Below, in pieces: positions 33,674 through 41,329 of a DNA stretch of 41,445 bases. A program made the translations under genes and the position numbers. Location: positions 46,128 to 87,572 of the forward strand of contig DFFM01000012.1 in NCBI GenBank assembly GCA_002369515.1. Direction: 5' to 3'. The notes under the pieces are model-generated. The model made no database searches. It was not told the origin of the DNA and worked only from the letters and a program-made list of their open reading frames with translations. The stretch comes from Prevotella sp. UBA3776 (GTDB lineage Bacteria > Bacteroidota > Bacteroidia > Bacteroidales > Bacteroidaceae). Within the stretch, counting starts at the first letter, position 1. The number at the start of each line of letters is the position of its first letter.

Positions 33674-34072
33674 ATGAAAAAATTATTCGTTTTTGCAGCT
33701 GCCAGCGCCCTCCTTTTCGCTTGCAGCATCAGTACTGAAGAATACGCCAAGCAGCAGGCCAAGGCGTTTACCGAGAAGAACTGTCCATCGCCCGTGAAAG
33801 GCGACATTCGCACCGACAGCCTTGTCTATGACGAGGACACCCGCACCATGCACTATTACTATTCGCTCTTCGGCATGCTCGACAATCCCGACAGCCTGGC
33901 AGGACGGGGCGACGGCATGCGCGAACGAATGTTGCAGGCGCTGAAAAACGCAGGCAGCATGGAAATGTTCAAAAAGGCCGAAATGAACTTCAAATACACC
34001 TACCACTCGAGCAGCAAGCCCGACACGGTGCTCTTCGAAGTGACTTTCCGCCCCTCGGAGTACAACAAATAA
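33674..34072 (+). CDS. Small lipoprotein, tandem paralogue 1 (132 aa)
   Basis: A 132-residue lipoprotein: signal MKKLFVFAAASALLFAC with lipobox LFAC and the lipid cysteine at residue 17, then SISTEEYAKQQAK. The mature part shares a pattern with the next gene: a CP-S/T-P motif, RTDS, then D-x2-T-R/K-T and an aromatic run (MHYYYSLFGML), and a similar C-terminal ending (PDTVLFEVTFRP here, PNAVLFEALYKA there). No known family is recognised; the conserved cysteine could form a disulfide or bind metal. It is the first of a two-gene operon with a 10-bp gap. Confidence 0.75.
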   Translation: MKKLFVFAAASALLFACSISTEEYAKQQAKAFTEKNCPSPVKGDIRTDSLVYDEDTRTMHYYYSLFGMLDNPDSLAGRGDGMRERMLQALKNAGSMEMFKKAEMNFKYTYHSSSKPDTVLFEVTFRPSEYNK

Positions 34073-34082
34073 TCATGCACCG

Positions 34083-34490
34083 ATGAAGAAACTTTTCATG
34101 CTCATCGTGGCAGTTGCCATGCTGGCCGCCTGCCAGGAGAGCCTCGAGGACAGGGCCGAGCGCGAGTGCAAGGAATACACCCAGCGAATGTGCCCCACAC
34201 CCATGTACAACAACACGCGCACCGACAGCGTCACCTTCGACAAGGCCACCAAGACCTACACCTACCACTGTTCGTTCTTCAACCAACTCGACGACTCTGC
34301 CGCCATCAACCGCGTGAAGGAGCAACTCTACAACGACCTGAAGAAAGGGATCATCGAGGACACCCACACCAAGGCTTACAAAGAGGCGGGATTCAATTTC
34401 CACTATCTCTGCCGCTCGGCCAAGAACCCCAACGCCGTGCTCTTCGAGGCGCTCTACAAGGCTGAAGAGGTGATGGGAGAAAACCAGTAG
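34083..34490 (+). CDS. Small lipoprotein, tandem paralogue 2 (135 aa)
   Basis: A 135-residue lipoprotein with signal MKKLFMLIVAVAMLAAC (lipobox LAAC). It shares the layout of the preceding gene: MCPTPMYNNTRTDSVTFDKA aligned with NCPSPVKGDIRTDSLVYDED, followed by TYHCSFFNQLDDS against YYYSLFGMLDNPDS. Sequences outside the motif have diverged, so the duplication is old. Function unknown. Starts 10 bp after the stop of copy 1 and ends before a strong bidirectional terminator at 34548. Confidence 0.75.
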   Translation: MKKLFMLIVAVAMLAACQESLEDRAERECKEYTQRMCPTPMYNNTRTDSVTFDKATKTYTYHCSFFNQLDDSAAINRVKEQLYNDLKKGIIEDTHTKAYKEAGFNFHYLCRSAKNPNAVLFEALYKAEEVMGENQ

Positions 34491-34547
34491 CGCATACTAC
34501 CGCTGAAGAACTTTTGCCGAAGGCCCTTTTGTTGAGCCCAAAACAGC

Positions 34548-34597
34548 AGAGAAGGCCGGAGAACGTTTCATGCCACGTTCTCCGGCCTTCTCTTTTT
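34548..34597. terminator. Long perfect hairpin between convergent genes
   Basis: A 19-bp perfect stem joins 34548-34566 (AGAGAAGGCCGGAGAACGT) and 34575-34593 around an 8-nt loop, followed by T5. It ends the lipoprotein pair and, read the other way, the TSCPD gene. Confidence 0.92.
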
Positions 34598-34656
34598 CAT
34601 TCTAGCCATTCAGGGCTTTCCCTTCCTGGCCTTATCACCGAGGGTGCTCCCGTATG

Positions 34657-34938
34657 TCAGCCTTGGGTGCCCTGTTCAGTTCGGGGCTGGCTCTCCAGTT
34701 GTTGCAAAGCCCTGACCAACTGGTCGGGACAACTGGTGCGCTTCGTGCCACAGGTGATGCCTTCCAGCTTTTGTTTCACCTGCTCCACGCTCATGCCCCT
34801 CACCAACGAGCAGATTCCCTTGAGGTTGCCGTTGCAGCCGCCGGTGAAATACACCTGCTGCACGATGTTGTTGTCATCTACGTCAACGTCGATGAACTGG
34901 CTGCAGGTGCCCTGCGTCTTGTACGTGATGTGCCGCAT
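34657..34938 (-). CDS. TIGR03905-type TSCPD domain protein
   Basis: A 93-residue protein whose C-terminus contains the TSCPD motif (KRTSCPDQLVRALQQL) and whose start matches MRHITYKTQGTCSQFIDVDV. Further cysteines are in GGCNGNLKGICSLVRGM and GITCGTK. TSCPD domains are also found at the end of class II ribonucleotide reductases and probably bind metal; the stand-alone form has no settled role. It starts 4 bp after the yebC stop, so the two are probably co-translated. Confidence 0.85.
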   Translation of the reverse strand: MRHITYKTQGTCSQFIDVDVDDNNIVQQVYFTGGCNGNLKGICSLVRGMSVEQVKQKLEGITCGTKRTSCPDQLVRALQQLESQPRTEQGTQG

Positions 34939-34942
34939 GTGT

Positions 34943-35674
34943 CTAGGCCTCCTCGGGTTTCATGTTGGTATAGACGGTCTGCACGTCGTCGAAGTCCTCC
35001 AGTTTCTCCACCATCTTGTCGATGGTTTCGCGCTGCTCGGCCGTCACGTCCTTCAGGTCGTTGGGGATGCGGGTGAACTCGGCGCCCGTCACCTCGAAGC
35101 CGTTCTCCTCAAGGTGCTTCTGAATGGCGCCAAACGACTGCGGGTCGCCGTAGATGGTGATGCTGTCCTCTTCCTCGTCCTCGTCGTACTCGTCTTCCAC
35201 GCCGTAGTCTATCAGGTCCAGAATCATTTCGTCCATGTCCAGTCCGTCCTTCTTCTTGAAAGTGAACACGGCCTTGTGGTCGAAGAGGAATGCCAGGCTG
35301 CCCTGGGTTCCCAGGTTGCCGTTGAACTTGTTGAACACCGAGCGCACATCGCCCACGGTGCGGGTGGTGTTGTCGGTCAGCGTCTCCACGAAGATGGCGA
35401 TGCCGTGGGGGCCGTAGCCCTCGTAGTTCACTTCCTTGTAGTCGGCGTGGTCCTTGCCCATGGCGTTCTTGATGGCCCGCTCAATGTTGTCCTTGGGCAT
35501 GTTCTCGCGCTTGGCGTTGGCAATGATGGCGCGAAGCGTGGGGTTCATGTCGGGGTCGGGGCCTCCCGCTTTCACGGCAATGGCAATCTGCTTGCCTATC
35601 TTTGTGAACGTCTTGGCCATGTGGCCCCATCTTTTCAGCTTTGCTGCTTTACGGTATTCGAATGCTCTTCCCAT
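34943..35674 (-). CDS. YebC/PmpR-family regulatory protein
   Basis: A 243-residue cytoplasmic protein of the YebC family (MGRAFEYRKAAKLKRWGHMA, then KAGGPDPDMNPTLRAIIANA and GYGPHGIAIFVETLTDN). Members act as transcription factors or, as recent work on the family indicates, help ribosomes pass polyproline stretches. An acidic loop (EDEYDEDEEEDSITIYG) is in the usual place. It lies between pheT and the TSCPD gene on the same strand; the gap to pheT holds an 8-bp tandem array. Its own promoter is not visible. Confidence 0.92.
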   Translation of the reverse strand: MGRAFEYRKAAKLKRWGHMAKTFTKIGKQIAIAVKAGGPDPDMNPTLRAIIANAKRENMPKDNIERAIKNAMGKDHADYKEVNYEGYGPHGIAIFVETLTDNTTRTVGDVRSVFNKFNGNLGTQGSLAFLFDHKAVFTFKKKDGLDMDEMILDLIDYGVEDEYDEDEEEDSITIYGDPQSFGAIQKHLEENGFEVTGAEFTRIPNDLKDVTAEQRETIDKMVEKLEDFDDVQTVYTNMKPEEA

Positions 35675-35680
35675 AGTTAT

Positions 35681-35745
35681 ATTTTACAATTTTACAATTT
35701 CACTATTTTACTATTTAACAATTTTACTATTTTACTATTTTTACT
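35681..35745. repeat. 8-bp tandem repeat array (ATTTTACT family)
   Basis: Seven units of exactly 8 bp, all variants of ATTTTACT or ATTTTACA (with ATTTCACT and ATTTAACA), are followed by a final 9-bp unit that ends against the pheT stop codon at 35746. It lies between pheT and yebC on the reverse strand and so is transcribed. Period is the same as in the array at 1-64 but the unit differs. Confidence 0.92.
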
Positions 35746-38208
35746 TTAGCGCAACTCGCAGTTGAGTTGCTTCTTGAGGTTCTGAATGAGTTTTTGCATG
35801 ATGGCGTCAATCTGCTTGTCGTTGAGCGTCTTCGTCTCGTCTTGCAGAATGAAGTTCACAGCGTAGCTCTTCTTGCCTGCAGGCAGGTTCTTGCCCTCAT
35901 AGACGTCAAAGAGCTCGACGCTCTTGAGCAGCTTCTTCTCCGTCTGGCGGGCGATGGCCTCCACTTGGCTGAACTCCACGTTGTCATCGAGCAACAGCGC
36001 CAGGTCGCGGCTCACGGCGGGGTACTTGCTGATTTCGCTGAACTCCACCTTGTTCCGTCTGACGGCCTTGGTCAGCTGTGTCCAGTTGAGGTCGGCATAA
36101 TAGACAGGATTGTCAATGCCTGCTTTCTTCTGCTGTGCATGGCTCACCACGCCCATTTCGCCGAGCAGCTTGCCGCCGCGGCTCTCCAGCGCCAGCGCCT
36201 TGTCGAAGATGTTGTTCTCCGAAGGTTTCATCACCACCTGGCCTCGCTGCAGACCAATGCGACGAAGGATGTTCTCCACGTAGGCCTTCAGCTCGTAGAA
36301 GCTGCTGTCCTCGTTGGCATGGGCCCAACTGCCCTCCACGCGCTTTCCCGTCACCCACAGTCCCATGTGCGTTTCCTCCTTGTAGGCGCGCATGGGCTCG
36401 TCGTCGTTCACCTTCTCGGGCTCCTGCTCATAGCAGTTGCCCACCTCGAAGAAGCGCAGGTTGGGGTTCTTGCGGTTGGCGTTGTGGGCGATGCTCTCCA
36501 GTCCGCCGAAGAGCAGCGACTGGCGCATGACGTTCAGGTCGGAGCTCAGCGGATTCACAATTCTCACCAGCCGCTCCTCGGGATAGCTGTTCAGCCCCTC
36601 GTAGTAGGCGGCCTTGGTGAGCGAGTTGTTCATGATCTCGTTGAAGCCGCAGCCCACGAGCTGTTCGCCGGCCAGGTTCTCCAGCTTGTGCTTCTGGTCC
36701 TCGTCGCCCTTGATGACGAGCGAGCTCTTCAGCTGGGTGGGAATCTCCACATTATTATATCCATAGATGCGCAGAATGTCCTCCACCACGTCGCAGGGAC
36801 GCTGCACATCCACTCTGTAGGGCGGAACGAGCAGCTTCAGCCCCTGCTCGCTCTCCTCCACAATCTTCATTTCCAGCGAGGTGACAATGCGCTTGATGGT
36901 GTCGCTGCCTATCTCCTTGCCGATGAGCCGGTGAACGTAGTCGTAGCTCAGCTCCACCTCGAAGTCGCCCATCGGGTTGGGATAAACGTCCTTGATTTCC
37001 ATGGACACCTTGCCGCCGGCCAGCTCTTTGCACAGGATGGCGGCCTGCTTCAGGGCGTAGAGGGTGCCGTTGGGGTCGATGCCGCGTTCAAAGCGGAACG
37101 ACGCGTCGGTGCTCAGTCCGTGGCGGCGCGCACTCTTGCGTATCCATGTGGGGTGGAAGTAGGCACTCTCCAACACCACGTTCTTGGTGGTTTCGTACGT
37201 GCCGCTGCCCTTTCCGCCGAACACGCCGGCAATGCACATGGGCTCTTCGGCGTTGCAGATGGCCAGGTCGTGCTCGCCCAGCGTGTGCTCTTCGCCGTCC
37301 AGGGTGACAAACTTCTTGCCCTCGTTCTTGTCCTTTACAATGATGTGGCGGCCCGCAACCATGTCGGCGTCGAAGCAGTGCAGCGGCTGTCCGTAGGCCA
37401 TCATCACATAGTTCGTTATATCTACAATGTTGTTGATGGGGCGCAGCCCTATGGTGGTCAGTTTGTTCTTCAGCCAATCGGGACTCTCCTTCACCTCGCA
37501 GTCGGTTATGCTCACGCAGGCATAGCGCTTGCAGGCCTCGGTGTTCTCGATGGTCACTTCTATGGGCAGGTCGTGGTTATCCACGGCGAAAGCCTCGCAG
37601 CCGGGGCGGTGCAGGCTCGTCTCATGTCCGTTCTGCACCAGCCAAGCGTACAGGTCGCGCGCCACGCCCCAGTGGCTCAGCGCGTCGGCACGATTGGCCG
37701 TGATGTCTATCTCTATCAGCCAGTCGCTCTCCAGGTGGTAGTACTCAGCCGCGGGCTGGCCCACGGGCGCCTCCTCGGGCAGCACGATGATGCCGTCGTG
37801 GCTCGTGCCCACGCCAATCTCGTCCTCGGCGCAAATCATGCCGCACGACTCCACGCCGCGCAGCTTCGACTTCTTGATTACGAACTCCTTGTCGCCGTCG
37901 TAGAGCACACACCCCAGATCGGCCACAATCACCTTCTGTCCGGCGGCCACGTTGGGCGCACCGCACACAATCTGCGACGGAACCTCGCGCCCCAGGTCAA
38001 CGGTTGTCACATGCAGGTGGTCGCTGTTGGGATGGGGCTCGCAAGTGAGCACCTGGCCCACATACAGCCCTTTCAGACCGCCCTTCACGCTCTGGACTTC
38101 CTCCAGTGCGTCAACTTCAAGCCCCTCGGAAGTCAGCGCAGCGCACACCTCCTCGGGAGTCAGGCTGAAATCAACATATTCCTTCAGCCATTTGTATGAA
38201 ATGTTCAT
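35746..38208 (-). CDS. pheT: Phenylalanyl-tRNA synthetase beta subunit
   Basis: An 820-residue PheRS beta subunit. Domains in order: N-terminal segment MNISYKWLKEYVDF, tRNA-binding EMAP-like domain (about 43-150), B3/B4 editing region (around 210-380, including HCFDADMV), B5 domain (about 410-475), the catalytic-like core (RIVNPLSSDLNVMRQSLLF) and the C-terminal anticodon-binding FDX-ACB domain (about 725-820, FSEISKYPAVSRDLALLLDD). Together with PheS, encoded elsewhere, it charges tRNA-Phe. The ATG at 38208 is preceded by a promoter at 38305-38336. A perfect 16-bp palindrome in its leader is listed separately. Confidence 0.96.
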   Translation of the reverse strand: MNISYKWLKEYVDFSLTPEEVCAALTSEGLEVDALEEVQSVKGGLKGLYVGQVLTCEPHPNSDHLHVTTVDLGREVPSQIVCGAPNVAAGQKVIVADLGCVLYDGDKEFVIKKSKLRGVESCGMICAEDEIGVGTSHDGIIVLPEEAPVGQPAAEYYHLESDWLIEIDITANRADALSHWGVARDLYAWLVQNGHETSLHRPGCEAFAVDNHDLPIEVTIENTEACKRYACVSITDCEVKESPDWLKNKLTTIGLRPINNIVDITNYVMMAYGQPLHCFDADMVAGRHIIVKDKNEGKKFVTLDGEEHTLGEHDLAICNAEEPMCIAGVFGGKGSGTYETTKNVVLESAYFHPTWIRKSARRHGLSTDASFRFERGIDPNGTLYALKQAAILCKELAGGKVSMEIKDVYPNPMGDFEVELSYDYVHRLIGKEIGSDTIKRIVTSLEMKIVEESEQGLKLLVPPYRVDVQRPCDVVEDILRIYGYNNVEIPTQLKSSLVIKGDEDQKHKLENLAGEQLVGCGFNEIMNNSLTKAAYYEGLNSYPEERLVRIVNPLSSDLNVMRQSLLFGGLESIAHNANRKNPNLRFFEVGNCYEQEPEKVNDDEPMRAYKEETHMGLWVTGKRVEGSWAHANEDSSFYELKAYVENILRRIGLQRGQVVMKPSENNIFDKALALESRGGKLLGEMGVVSHAQQKKAGIDNPVYYADLNWTQLTKAVRRNKVEFSEISKYPAVSRDLALLLDDNVEFSQVEAIARQTEKKLLKSVELFDVYEGKNLPAGKKSYAVNFILQDETKTLNDKQIDAIMQKLIQNLKKQLNCELR

Positions 38209-38242
38209 CTGTTTATATAAACGTTGTTTTGGTAATTACTTC

Positions 38243-38258
38243 AAAAAGCATGCTTTTT
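38243..38258. other. Perfect palindrome in the pheT leader (AAAAAGCATGCTTTTT)
   Basis: A 16-bp perfect palindrome in the leader RNA of pheT, 35 bp upstream of the ATG. Any RNA hairpin would have almost no loop, so a DNA-binding site is as likely as an attenuator. No leader peptide rich in Phe codons was seen. Confidence 0.4.
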
Positions 38259-38304
38259 CCGCTCATTTTCCTCCTATCCTCTCCCCCTCTCGTTTTTTCG
38301 GATG

Positions 38305-38336
38305 CAAAATTACGAAAAAAACACTTCATACACAAA
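38305..38336 (-). promoter_or_regulatory. Promoter of pheT
   Basis: Reverse strand: TAATTTTG at 38305-38312 with TTTG at 38333-38336, 20 bp apart. Leader of about 90 nt. Confidence 0.75.
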
Positions 38337-38605
38337 CAATTCCCCAAAAAATCTTCCAACTCACACAACAACACCACAACAACGCCACAACAACGTTTCC
38401 GGAAGAAATCAGCGACACCTGTACAATCGGTGCCATCGGTGACTAAAACAAAATCCACCTGCAAGGGGCTGTTCCCTCAACACCGGTTGGACCAAACCGA
38501 CCGACAATCACCGATGCGCCCACGGAAAGCGGACTGCACATGCTTGCTTTTGCGATGACGGCATCCCGTTTTGGAACGGCCAAGGAAAATGCGGAAAAAT
38601 TATTC

Positions 38606-38767
38606 CACGGCAACACCTTCAAATTCTCTAGAAAATTCAACAGCAACTCACGACACTGTTTCCGCCATTCACAGCAGCAAAAAATTATTGTCGGGAGATA
38701 AAAAAATATTACCGTGAAATAAAAAAATATCTCACGGCAATACCATCAAATTTTCTAGAAAATTTCA
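38606..38767. repeat. Two direct copies of a 35-bp terminator-associated repeat
   Basis: 38606-38640 and 38733-38767 match at about 30 of 35 positions; both start CACGGCAA and contain TCTAGAAAATT. The second copy holds the 18-bp perfect palindrome AAATTTTCTAGAAAATTT (38748-38765), which the first has lost by one change. The copies are 127 bp apart, with A-rich DNA between. It reads as a duplication of a terminator region in which the copy farther from the gene has decayed. Confidence 0.75.
38699..38741 (-). terminator. Intrinsic terminator of the ATP-grasp-like gene
   Basis: On the reverse strand ATTGCCGTGA pairs with TCACGGTAAT (forward positions 38732-38741 and 38708-38717, one wobble), followed by a T-rich tract (A run at 38701-38706 on the forward strand). 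It lies about 70 bp past the stop at 38812. Confidence 0.75.
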
Positions 38768-38811
38768 ATTTGCCAAATGGCACCAGGATGGCGGGGCTAT
38801 GAAACGGCGCG

Positions 38812-39963
38812 TCAGCGCTGGTCATTGGCAAGCTGGCGGCGCAGCTTCAGCTCGTAGTTGGAGATGTGGGTGATCTGCATCAGGCGTGGGGGCTGATGAA
38901 CGGAGGATGAAAGGTGCGGCGGCCGCTCAGCGGGAGAAAGGGCGAGGGCCACGTGCCCCATGGTGCGGCGCAGGTTGAGTTCCACGCAGGGATTGAGCAG
39001 ACAGGACGGTACAGCGGACGAGGCCGTCTGAGGCGCCGCCACCACCATCATGTCGATGCCGAGCGGACCGCTGTAGGTGGTGCCGACGGTGGCGGCGAGC
39101 AGTTCCTGAAGCCGCGAGCGCACCTCGCCAAGGAGCGACGACGGCAGATAGGCGCCAAGCAGGACCTCCTTGTCGGCCTCGGTGGCCAGCAGATTGCCGG
39201 TGTAGGCGCCGTTGAGGGTGCTGAAGAGCGAAAGACCGCAATAGCTGACGTGCCCAAGCCCGTCGGAAACGAACTCCATGCCGAAATCCATCACCTTATC
39301 ATTATAGGCTTCGGCCACGACGGAGCCCTGCTCGCGCAGGGTGTTGGCGCACCATCCCTGCTGGGAGCGGCTGAGCGAGCGGTTGACGTATTTTATGCCC
39401 CGGCCGCTGCTGCTCCACGGAGCCTTGAGCACTACGTGGCGCCACAGGCCGACTACTTGCAAAACACTGTCCATGGTGGTGCATTCAACGCTCTGCCCCA
39501 CAGTCAGGGGGGCGAGCAGGGGGTCGCTGCGCAGGGCGGAGAGCAACCCCACGGCGGTGCGCCGGTGGGAGAGCTGGCGCAGGGCGGCCAGCTGGTCGTC
39601 GGATGGCAGCAGGCTGGCGGGCACACCGGCCTGGAACAGACGGTGGCGCACGGCAGCGTCCCATCCCCACGGCTGCACCTGGCATTCGCCGGGCGAAAGC
39701 ACAACCACCGACGGGTTGAACCGCAAGCGGAAGTCCTCGGGCGTGAGAAACGCCACCTTGGCCTGCGCAACGTGGAGCCGCGCAGACGCTTTGTGCGCAT
39801 AGTCGGCATCATCGACCAGCACCACGTCGCCGTCGGAAGCCCACAGGGCAGGCAGAAAACCAAGGTTCATGCGCAACTCGCGGGCGGCATGCGGAGGGGT
39901 GAAGTGGCTGTCGCCGTGGGCCAGCGCCAAATCGTGCTCGGGGTTGAAAACATGTATAATCAT
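38812..39963 (-). CDS. ATP-grasp-like protein of unknown substrate
   Basis: A 383-residue cytoplasmic protein starting MIIHVFNPEHDLALAHGDSH. The middle shows features of an ATP-grasp fold: VVLKAPWSSSGRGIKYV (about 191-207, the Lys and Gly-rich loop that contacts ATP), VVAEAYNDKVMDFGMEFVSD, and a C-terminal metal-site-like stretch NPCVELNLRRTMGHVAL with acidic and Asn residues. ATP-grasp enzymes join a carboxylate to an amine or thiol using ATP; the substrate here is not known. The ATG at 39963 is chosen since it follows a -7 element (39997-40004) and gives the conserved start. The gene is divergent from the AAA ATPase at 40097. Confidence 0.65.
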   Translation of the reverse strand: MIIHVFNPEHDLALAHGDSHFTPPHAARELRMNLGFLPALWASDGDVVLVDDADYAHKASARLHVAQAKVAFLTPEDFRLRFNPSVVVLSPGECQVQPWGWDAAVRHRLFQAGVPASLLPSDDQLAALRQLSHRRTAVGLLSALRSDPLLAPLTVGQSVECTTMDSVLQVVGLWRHVVLKAPWSSSGRGIKYVNRSLSRSQQGWCANTLREQGSVVAEAYNDKVMDFGMEFVSDGLGHVSYCGLSLFSTLNGAYTGNLLATEADKEVLLGAYLPSSLLGEVRSRLQELLAATVGTTYSGPLGIDMMVVAAPQTASSAVPSCLLNPCVELNLRRTMGHVALALSPAERPPHLSSSVHQPPRLMQITHISNYELKLRRQLANDQR

Positions 39964-39996
39964 ACGAATAATAATTCTGTTTTGGATAAGCGGGTG

Positions 39997-40004
39997 CAAA
40001 AATA
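39997..40004 (-). promoter_or_regulatory. -7 element (TATTTTTG) for the ATP-grasp-like gene
   Basis: Exact TAnnTTTG on the reverse strand, 34 bp before the ATG; -33 not found at the best spacing. Confidence 0.5.
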
Positions 40005-40035
40005 ACAAAAAAAAACGATATTTTGCTAAGCGTAG

Positions 40036-40067
40036 TTTGCAAATAATAATAATTCTTTATAACTTTG
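40036..40067 (+). promoter_or_regulatory. Promoter of the AAA ATPase gene
   Basis: TTTG at 40036-40039 and TAACTTTG at 40060-40067 are 20 bp apart on the forward strand. The leader would be about 24 nt. Confidence 0.8.
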
Positions 40068-40096
40068 CAGATTGAAAACAAACAACACGGAAAACG

Positions 40097-41284
40097 ATGG
40101 AAGCTTTCTTTCGCACACACACCTATCTTGTGGAGCATACGAACGCACCGGTACGTCGAGGCCTGATGGACGAGATTGACTGGAGAGACCGCATGATTGG
40201 CATCAAGGGAACCAGGGGCGTTGGAAAAACCACTTTCCTGTTGCAGTATGCCAAGGAGAACTTCGACGTGCGGGACCGCAAATGCCTCTACGTGAACATG
40301 AACAACTTCTACTTCCAGGGACGGGGCATCGCCGACTTCGCCGGCGAGTTCTACAAAAACGGCGGAAAGGTGCTGCTCATCGACCAGGTGTTCAAGGAGA
40401 CCAACTGGAGCAAGGAACTGCGCTACTGCTACGACAACTACCCGGAGTTGAAGATTGTGTTCACAGGATCGAGCGTGATGCGGCTGAAAGAGGAGAACCC
40501 CGAACTGAACGGCATCGTGAAAAGCTACAATCTGAGAGGCTTCTCGTTCAGGGAGTTCCTGAACCTGCTCACGGGCAACAGTTTCCGTCCCTACACGCTC
40601 GACGAGATACTCGACGACCACGAGCACATCATCAAGCAGATTCTGCCCAAGGTGTCGCCCAACAAGTTTTTCCAGGACTATTTGCACCACGGATTCTATC
40701 CTTTCTTCCAGGAACACCGCAACTACTCGGAGAATCTGCTCAAGACCATGAACATGATGACCGAGGTGGACATCCTGCTGATAAAGCAAATAGAGCTGAA
40801 ATACCTCACCAAAATAAAGAAACTGTTCTATCTGCTCGCCGTCAACGGCCCTGTGGCGCCCAACGTCAGCCAGCTGGCCAACGACATTGAGACGAGCCGC
40901 GCCACAGTGATGAACTACGTGAAGTATCTGGCCGACGCCAGACTCATCAACCTTATCTATCCCGTGGGGCAGGTGTTCCCAAAGAAACCGGCCAGGGTGA
41001 TGATGCACAACTCGAACCTGATGTTCGCCATCTACCCCATCAAGGTGGAGAAACAGAACGTCATGGAGACGTTCTTCGTCAACTCGCTGTGGAAGGACCA
41101 CAAGGTGAACGAGGGCGGCAAGGACGGACTCTACATCGTAGATGGCAACAAGCCTTTCCGCATCTGCGACGCGGCAAAGAGCAACAAAATGAGGATGCGC
41201 CCCGACGTGACCTACGCCCGCTACAACACTGAGGTGGGCATAGGGAACCAAATTCCGCTGTGGCTGCTGGGATTCCTCTACTAA
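40097..41284 (+). CDS. AAA-family ATPase with DUF4143-like C-terminus
   Basis: A 395-residue member of the AAA_14/DUF4143 group, abundant in Bacteroidota. The Walker A motif is GTRGVGKTT (38-46). At the Walker B position the sequence is KVLLIDQVFK (91-100), where most relatives have Asp-Glu; here the second residue is Gln97. A sensor-like segment follows: LKIVFTGSSVMRLKEENPEL. A winged-helix-like part (SQLANDIETSRATVMNYVKY) precedes the DUF4143 nuclease-like end, which finishes IPLWLLGFLY as is usual. The PD-(D/E)XK residues are not obvious. Role unknown; some members have been linked to toxin-antitoxin or defence islands, but there is no such context here. Confidence 0.8.
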   Translation: MEAFFRTHTYLVEHTNAPVRRGLMDEIDWRDRMIGIKGTRGVGKTTFLLQYAKENFDVRDRKCLYVNMNNFYFQGRGIADFAGEFYKNGGKVLLIDQVFKETNWSKELRYCYDNYPELKIVFTGSSVMRLKEENPELNGIVKSYNLRGFSFREFLNLLTGNSFRPYTLDEILDDHEHIIKQILPKVSPNKFFQDYLHHGFYPFFQEHRNYSENLLKTMNMMTEVDILLIKQIELKYLTKIKKLFYLLAVNGPVAPNVSQLANDIETSRATVMNYVKYLADARLINLIYPVGQVFPKKPARVMMHNSNLMFAIYPIKVEKQNVMETFFVNSLWKDHKVNEGGKDGLYIVDGNKPFRICDAAKSNKMRMRPDVTYARYNTEVGIGNQIPLWLLGFLY

Positions 41285-41329
41285 GGCCGCTGCGCAAGTC
41301 AAAAAACTGAAACACATACATACAATTAA

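Larger units (their letters stand above)
38337..38811. other. Non-coding region with duplicated terminator-like repeats
   Basis: No gene was found. From 38420 to 38530 there are several complementary words (for example CGGTTGG against CCAAACCG, and ATCGGTGA against TCACCGAT), so a structured RNA is possible but unproven. From 38600 to 38770 lie two copies of a 35-bp repeat and the terminator of the ATP-grasp gene (separate entries). Confidence 0.5.

Noticed and set aside
35767..38199. 810-codon open frame antisense to pheT
   Set aside because: It mirrors pheT almost end to end, its product is rich in Val, His, Leu and Ala with no recognisable domain, and no promoter faces it. Long antisense frames are expected opposite genes with this codon use.
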